Below are positions 32,959 to 38,351 of a stretch of 38,351 nucleotides of DNA, one piece after another. Position 1 is the stretch's first letter; every line of letters begins with the position of its first letter. Below the pieces are notes generated by a model. It made no database searches and was not told where the DNA came from. It saw nothing but the letters and a program-made list of their open reading frames with translations. The stretch spans positions 1-38,351 of the forward strand of contig JACKQL020000229.1 of the NCBI GenBank assembly GCA_018296165.2, read 5' to 3'. The translations under genes and the position numbers were made by a program. The DNA is from Termitomyces sp. T153 (taxonomy: Eukaryota > Basidiomycota > Agaricomycetes > Agaricales > Lyophyllaceae).

Positions 32959-35259
32959 CTAACTGTCATTCAGGGTAGGCATAAGTATGTTCAGGTTCTT
33001 CTCGCGTTCCGCCCATTCTCGCCTGGCAACCTCCACTCGTTGCAGGGAGCGAGGTTCAAAGACAGCCGGAAACTTGAGAGGCATATTCGTGATCTGGGGT
33101 AAGAAGGCTCGTGAGAAGGAGTCCTACAACTGAGAATGGTCACGAACATCTCCATTGAATGCGGCATCACTGTCATCATATTGAAATGGTACACCGGTTT
33201 TCGGGTCAATCTCACGAGATGGACGGACATTAAAAGTCCAGAGCATAGTAGCTATGCTTATCCATAGTGATCGCTCTGCAAATGGAATGCCCGGACATGC
33301 TATAGGCCAAGGATGATAAATAAAGCAGATGTTTAATAGATTGGTACGAACTTCGTCGACCAAGACCAAACGCACTTGTCGCGTATTCTGGTTTGAGTTT
33401 GCCTTCTGAGTCAAGGAACCGTTCAGGCATGAACCGGTCGTGATCCTCGAAGTACGATTGGTCATGCTCAATAGCCCTACCGAGAACAATCTGACAATGT
33501 GTTCCAAACCAGACGAGCTCACTCACCATGTCACAACAAGTATAATACTGTCCTTTGGGATGAAGTATTGCTCACCCTGATGCTCAATTATGTCATCAGC
33601 AGTCGATCGATGGGGCACGCCAAATCGAACTTGGATATTCACGTCAGCTTTAGCATATAATTAGAAACGAGATAAGCATACGGGCCGGACGCCATCGGAG
33701 AGTTTCTAAGAGATGTAGCTGTGAGCTTGTATGAAAACAATCGAAGCAACCAAAGAACATACCGCGAACAATAGCCTCCACATATGGGAGGAAAGGACGA
33801 TCCTTAAAGGTCGGCAACCGGTCAGTACCTACAGCATTGTCAATTTCTCTTTGGGCTGTAACGACCCAGTCGGGATAACGGATGCAGGCAAGGACGAAGG
33901 TCAGTAAGGAAATCATGGTCTAGCACAGAGTTAGAAGAAAATTAAGATGTCAGTTAAAATCTATTACTGTTTCGATGGCTGCCTGCGAAATTAGTTCGGT
34001 TATTATTCCTCTGACATGATATTGAACTCACTGAGGCAAACAGCCTTACTAGACGTCGCTGATCTCCTTCAGGTTTATCTTTACTTGCGAAAAAAGCAGC
34101 CCAACTGGAAGATAAGCCATTGAAAAATGGTCAATTTTTGTAGTAGAACACGTACGTGTTGATACCGGATGCCTTTCCCGTGACAGCGTCATCGACTAGT
34201 TTTTCGTACATTGCGTCGGTTCGCTTCCGGAACGATTGTGCACGGGTCCGCCATGGCATTGGTCCGGGAATCGAGTCCAAGGAGGGAAAAAAGTTGGTGA
34301 TACTGGCGGTCGGAGTACCGAGATAGGCTAACTCGGCGAGAATCTTGAATCATACTGATAAATGCATTGCACGGAAATTACGACGTTATAGATTAACACT
34401 GACATCCAGAAATGTCTTCAGTTCTGGCTCATGACCAGTTGGGCAGTGAATGCCGAACCCCGCCATTAGGACAGAACTTGACACAACTCTAGACGTTCCA
34501 ATAAAATTGGTATCCAAAAGAGTCGTATCAGCGACAGAGAAACGGCAACCTACCGTTTCATATGGTGGAACCAGTCTTTACCACGATCATCGAGCAGGTG
34601 TTGAATGTTCAGAGTAGCCTCGTATTCTTGTAGCGGTTCTGTCTTTCCAGCTCGCACGAGTGACATGATTGCGGTGGTCAGTTTCCGGCCTCGGCTGTGA
34701 TGTTCACCCTCCTCAGCTAGAACCCAAATATCAATTTCGGGATCCACATGTTTCCGCTGATGTTACAATGAGGAATCATCAGGTTGTTGACAAAACTCGG
34801 TTTCAGAAGAACTGACAAGATAAGGGATCACTGGGCGGGATGAATACTTGGACGAGCGCTTTTCAAGTAATTCCTTTGTAACCTTCATGTCCCCAAGGAG
34901 AATCACGGTCTACGAGTAGTGTATGTTGAAACGGGAATGGCCACAAAACGCAAGAAATTCTCACCTGTCCAGCCAAGTTCAAAGACACAAGGCTACCATA
35001 CTCTTCAATCAGACGCCTAAAATATGTCGCCGTGTGCTAGTAAGCATCATGCAATGAGTTCTGGCGGTCAGTGAACAGAAAGAGATAAAGGATATACTTT
35101 TCCAGGGACTTGTAATAGATTTCCAAGCAGTGGTAGTCCTCTAGGGCCCGGAGGTAATCGGCTATCTGCCCTGGAGTAGAAACGCCAGACATAGAAGATC
35201 CCAAGTGTGACGAGGAACGCACTGGCTGTTACGGCGGATTTAAGCATACTAGACAGCAT
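32959..35259 (-). CDS. Cytochrome P450 monooxygenase 1 of a tandem pair
   Basis: Fourteen exons can be joined in frame on the minus strand: 35259-35098, 35036-34965, 34909-34817, 34756-34554, 34488-34404, 34343-34156, 34104-34032, 33982-33968, 33919-33763, 33705-33682, 33629-33527, 33476-33352, 33299-33148, 33093-32959. They sum to 1,587 nt (528 residues plus stop). The start is the ATG at 35259. Features in order: an N-terminal membrane anchor (about residues 8-25), the LPPGPRGLPLLGN hinge (about 35-47), the C-helix area (GRKL), the I-helix motif AAIETT on a 15-nt exon, the K-helix ETLR, a PERF block, and the haem loop FGLGRRTCPG with its cysteine just after a splice junction. Class II P450s sit in the ER and use a reductase partner. 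It resembles fungal secondary-metabolism P450s; the substrate is unknown. No frameshift was seen. Confidence 0.88.
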
Positions 35260-35333
35260 TCTCTGCACGTATGAACAGAGGTTCAGGAAGAAACAGAGCT
35301 ATTTTCAGGAAGACTCCATCTGCAGGTTCTCTG

Positions 35334-35339
35334 TATATA
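35334..35339 (-). promoter_or_regulatory. TATA-like box of P450-1
   Basis: TATATA on the minus strand lies about 75 bases upstream of the ATG at 35259. It is conserved before the second P450 (38190-38195). Confidence 0.5.
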
Positions 35340-35773
35340 GAGTTTTTTCGGCTGACTCCAGTAATCTGGCATTTGGAGAAGAATCGGATCCATCAAGGCA
35401 CAATTAGTTCGGCACCCCATGTGACGCATGACCTACCGTAGTGATCGAAATGTATCTTGATGTTAACCACGCTGGCAAGCCCAGTGGGAATCATTTCAAT
35501 CAACAAGGCCTGAGAACCACGCAAGTGTATTTGGGTGAAGTTCACCTTGCTCCTGGGAAAGATAGGTACCGCAAAGATACGGCATATTAACAAGCAGAGA
35601 TAACAGGCTGTACAACTGGAGACTATTTCAACAGAAAGTATAGCGACTCGCCTTGATACGAATGCGTGCTAGGGGACATATGACATATGATTCCCCTTCA
35701 AACTCGAATCCAAGTCGCAAAGCAAATGAATGTATAAACATCAGGGAAACACGTTGACCGAACACAAGCAAAT
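35340..35773 (-). other. Spacer between the P450 genes with a possible gene remnant
   Basis: A minus frame at 35393-35593 reads QIHLRGSQALLIEM, then ASVVNIKIHFDHYG. It looks like the C-terminal part of a protein, but I do not recognise the family. A related segment reappears at the right edge (38300-38351: GTGACGCGTGACCTGCC versus GTGACGCATGACCTACC), so it belongs to the duplicated unit. From about 35650 the sequence is P450-2's 3' flank. Confidence 0.35.
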
Positions 35774-38089
35774 CTAACTGTCATTGAAGGCAGGCATAAG
35801 TATGTTCAGGTTCTTCTCGCGTTCCGCCCATTCTCGCCTGGCAACCTCCACTCGTTGCATGGAGCGAGGTTCAAAGACAGCCGGAAACTTGAGAGGCATA
35901 TTTGTCATCTGGGGTAACAAGGCTCATGAGAAGGAGTCCTACAACTGAGAATGGTCACGAACATCTCCATTGAATGCGGCATCACTGTCATCATATTGAA
36001 ATGGTACACCGGTTTTCGGGTCAATCTCACGAGATGGACGGACATTGAAAGTCCAGAGCATAGTAGCTATGTTTATCCATAGCGATCGCTCTGCAAATGG
36101 AATGCCCGGACATGCTATAGGCCAAGGATGATAAATAAAGCAGATGTTTAATAGATTGGTACGAACTTCGTCGACCAATACCAAACGCACTTGTCGCGTA
36201 TTCTGGCCTGAGTTTGCCTTCTGAGTCAAGGAACCGTTCAGGCATGAACCGGTCGTGATCCTCGAAGTACGATTGGTCATGCTCAATAGCCCTATCGAGA
36301 ACAATCTGACAATGTGTTCCGAACCAGACGAGCTCACTCACCATGTCACAACAAGTATGATACTGTCCTTCGGGATGAAGTATTGCTCACCCTGATGCTC
36401 AATTATGTCGTCAGCAGTCGATCGATGGGGCACGCCAAGCCGAACTAGATATTCATTGTTAGTTTTGGCATATAATTAGAAACGAGATAAGCATACGGGC
36501 CGGACGCCATCGGAGAGTTTCTAAGAGATGTAGCTGTGAGCTTGTATGAAAACAATCGAAGCAACCAAAGAACATACCGCGAACAATAGCCTCCACATAT
36601 GGGAGGAAAGGACGATCCTTAAAGGTCGGCAACCGGTCAGTACCTACAGCATTGTCAATTTCTCTTTGGGCTGTAACGACCCAGTCGGGATAACGGATGC
36701 AGGCAAGGACGAAGGTCAGTAAGGAAATCATGGTCTAGCACAGAGTTAGAAGAAAATTAAGATGTCAGTTAAAATCTATTACTGTTTCGATGGCTGCCTG
36801 CGAAATTAGTTCGGTTATTATTCCTCTGACATGATATTGAACTCACTGAGGCAAACAGCCTTACTAGACGTCGCTGATCTCCTTCAGGTTTATCTTTATT
36901 TGCGAAAAAAGCAGCCCAGCTGGAAGATAAACCATTGAAAAATGGTCAATTTGTGTAGTAGAACACGTACGTGTTGATACCGGATGCCTTTCCTGTGACA
37001 GCGTCATCGACTAGTTTTTCGTACATTGCGTCGGTTCGCTTCCGGAACGATTGTGCACGGGTCCGCCATGGCATTGGTCCGGGAATCGAGTCCAAGGAGG
37101 GAAAAAAGTTGGTGATACTGGCGGTCGGAGTACCGAGATAGGCTAACTCGGCGAGAATCTTGAATCATACTGATAAATGCATTGCACGGAAATTACGACG
37201 TTATAGATTAACACTGACATCCAGGAATGTCTTCAGTTCTGGCTCATGACCAGTTGGGCAGTGAATGCCGAACCCCGCCATTAGGACAGAACTTGACACA
37301 ACTCTAGACGTTCCAATAAAATTGGTATCCAAAAGAGTCGTATCAGCGACAGAGAAACGGCAACCTACCGTTTCATATGGTGGAACCAGTCTTTACCACG
37401 ATCATCGAGCAGGTGTTGAATGTTCAGAGTAGCCTCGTATTCTTGTAGCGGTTCTGTCTTTCCAGCTCGCACGAGTGACATGATTGCGGTGGTCAGTTTC
37501 CGGCCTCGGCTGTGATGTTCACCCTCCTCAGCTAGAACCCAAATATCAATTTCGGGATCCACATGTTTCCGCTGATATTGGAATGATAAATCATCAGGTT
37601 GTTGACAGGACTTGGTTCCAGAAAGACTGACAAAATAAGAAATCACTGGGCGGGATGAATACTTGGACGAGCGCTTTTCAAGTAATTCCTTTGTAACTTT
37701 CATGTCCCCAAGGAGAATGACGGTCTACGAATAGTGTATGTTGAAATGGGAGATGAACACAAAACACAAGAAATTCTCACCTGTCCAGCCAAGTTCAAAG
37801 ACACAAGGCTACCATACTCTTCGATCAGACGCCTAAAATATGTCGCCGTGTGCTAATAGTAAGCATCATGCAATGAGTTCTGGCGGTCAGTGAACAGAAA
37901 AAAAAAAGAAAGAGATAAAGGATATACTTTTCCAGGGACTTGTAATAGATTTCCAAGCAGTGGTAGTCCTCTAGGGCCCGGAGGTAATTGGCTATCTGCC
38001 CTGGAGTAAAAACGCCAGAGATAGACGATCCCAAGTGTGACGAGGAATGCACTGGCTGTTACGGCGGATTTAAGCATACTAGACAGCAT
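35774..38089 (-). CDS. Cytochrome P450 monooxygenase 2 of a tandem pair
   Basis: It has the same 14-exon structure with identical exon lengths: 38089-37928, 37852-37781, 37724-37632, 37571-37369, 37303-37219, 37158-36971, 36919-36847, 36797-36783, 36734-36578, 36520-36497, 36444-36342, 36291-36167, 36114-35963, 35908-35774, again 528 residues. All key motifs are present (membrane anchor, proline hinge, AAIETT, ETLR, FGIGRRTCPG). It differs from P450-1 by scattered substitutions, for example IVYLWRF versus IFYVWRF in the anchor, PVISYF versus PVIPYL, and FGIG versus FGLG in the haem loop. Intron 1 has an added poly-T stretch (minus strand). It is a recent duplicate with both reading frames preserved, which suggests both copies are or were recently in use. 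Confidence 0.88.
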
Positions 38090-38351
38090 TCTCTGCACGT
38101 ATGAACAGAGGTTCAGGAAGAAACAGAGGTTGAGAGGTTGAGGAAGAAACAGAGCTGTTTGCAGGACGACTCCATCTGCAGGTTCTCTGTATATAGAGTT
38201 TCTTCAGCCTGACTACTGAGGAGTTAATCTGGCATTTGGAGAGAAATCAGATCCATCAAGGCGTCGCTCCGATCAAAAGCATCGCTTCCGATAAAGTGGT
38301 CAGTTCGCACGTGCATCCGAAGTGACGCGTGACCTGCCCTGCCGAAGTGAT
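38090..38351 (-). promoter_or_regulatory. Upstream region of P450-2
   Basis: It matches 35260-35440 upstream of P450-1, including a TATATA at 38190-38195. It has an extra GAGGTTGAGGAAGAAACAGA-like duplication near 38127-38150 that P450-1 lacks. The homology runs to the window edge, so the duplicated unit continues to the right. Confidence 0.6.

Noticed and set aside
35260..35268. Upstream extension MQR before the P450 start
   Set aside because: The extra codons begin with GTG; the ATG at 35259 (and 38089 in the twin) directly precedes the membrane anchor.
1..38351. tRNA, rRNA genes and CRISPR arrays
   Set aside because: No cloverleaf-like sequence with A and B boxes, no rRNA words and no regularly spaced repeats were noticed; eukaryotic context makes CRISPR unlikely. 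A tRNA scan was not possible here.

Overview
The window looks like a gene-poor, repeat-rich stretch of a filamentous basidiomycete genome, most likely Agaricomycetes. Three things point there: compact GT-AG introns of about 45-75 nt; the repeat families (a Plavaka-type DNA transposon, a Helitron, Ty1/copia, Ty3/gypsy, and LINEs with RNase H and a zinc-finger tail); and an expanded HNH-nuclease-like gene family in the style of that class. I cannot name the species. All assignments come from reading translations by eye, without database searches.

Layout. 1-2.4 kb is CpG-depleted sequence I cannot assign. 2,437-6,330 (minus) is a decayed Plavaka transposase. 6.5-8.2 kb holds HNH-family copy A and the left half of copy B. 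8,168-12,839 is a complete but dead Ty1/copia element with two LTRs and a CCAAC target-site duplication, inserted into copy B. The right half of B and a small internal-deletion derivative (copy E) follow to 13.45 kb. 13.45-25.06 kb is a pile of dead elements: an unidentified remnant, a Helitron helicase end (minus), a Ty3/gypsy gag-protease unit (plus), a 5'-truncated LINE (plus), another Ty3 gag (minus) and a LINE 3' end (plus). 25.2-28.24 kb carries HNH copies C (minus) and D (plus), head to head. 29.4-30.74 kb (minus) is a divergent HNH gene with an extra cysteine-rich N-terminus. 31.7-32.67 kb is an intact three-exon NAD(P)-binding reductase-like gene. 32.96-38.09 kb (minus) holds two intact tandem cytochrome P450 genes of 14 exons and 528 codons each.

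Base composition divides the window sharply. About 1-5 kb and about 9.9-24.8 kb are almost free of CpG and rich in TG/CA; about 5.3-9.8 kb and 24.8-38.35 kb keep CpG. The border lies inside the copia element: its 5' LTR keeps about 12 CpGs and its 3' LTR has none. This fits regional cytosine methylation and deamination that does not respect element borders. Catalytic residues of several elements were lost by exactly this kind of change.

How the genes may work together. The reductase and the two membrane-anchored P450s form a small oxidative-metabolism group, possibly part of a larger tandem array running off the right edge. The HNH-family copies share UTRs and intron positions, occur in both orientations and include a deletion derivative, so they behave like a dispersed repeat family as much as ordinary genes.
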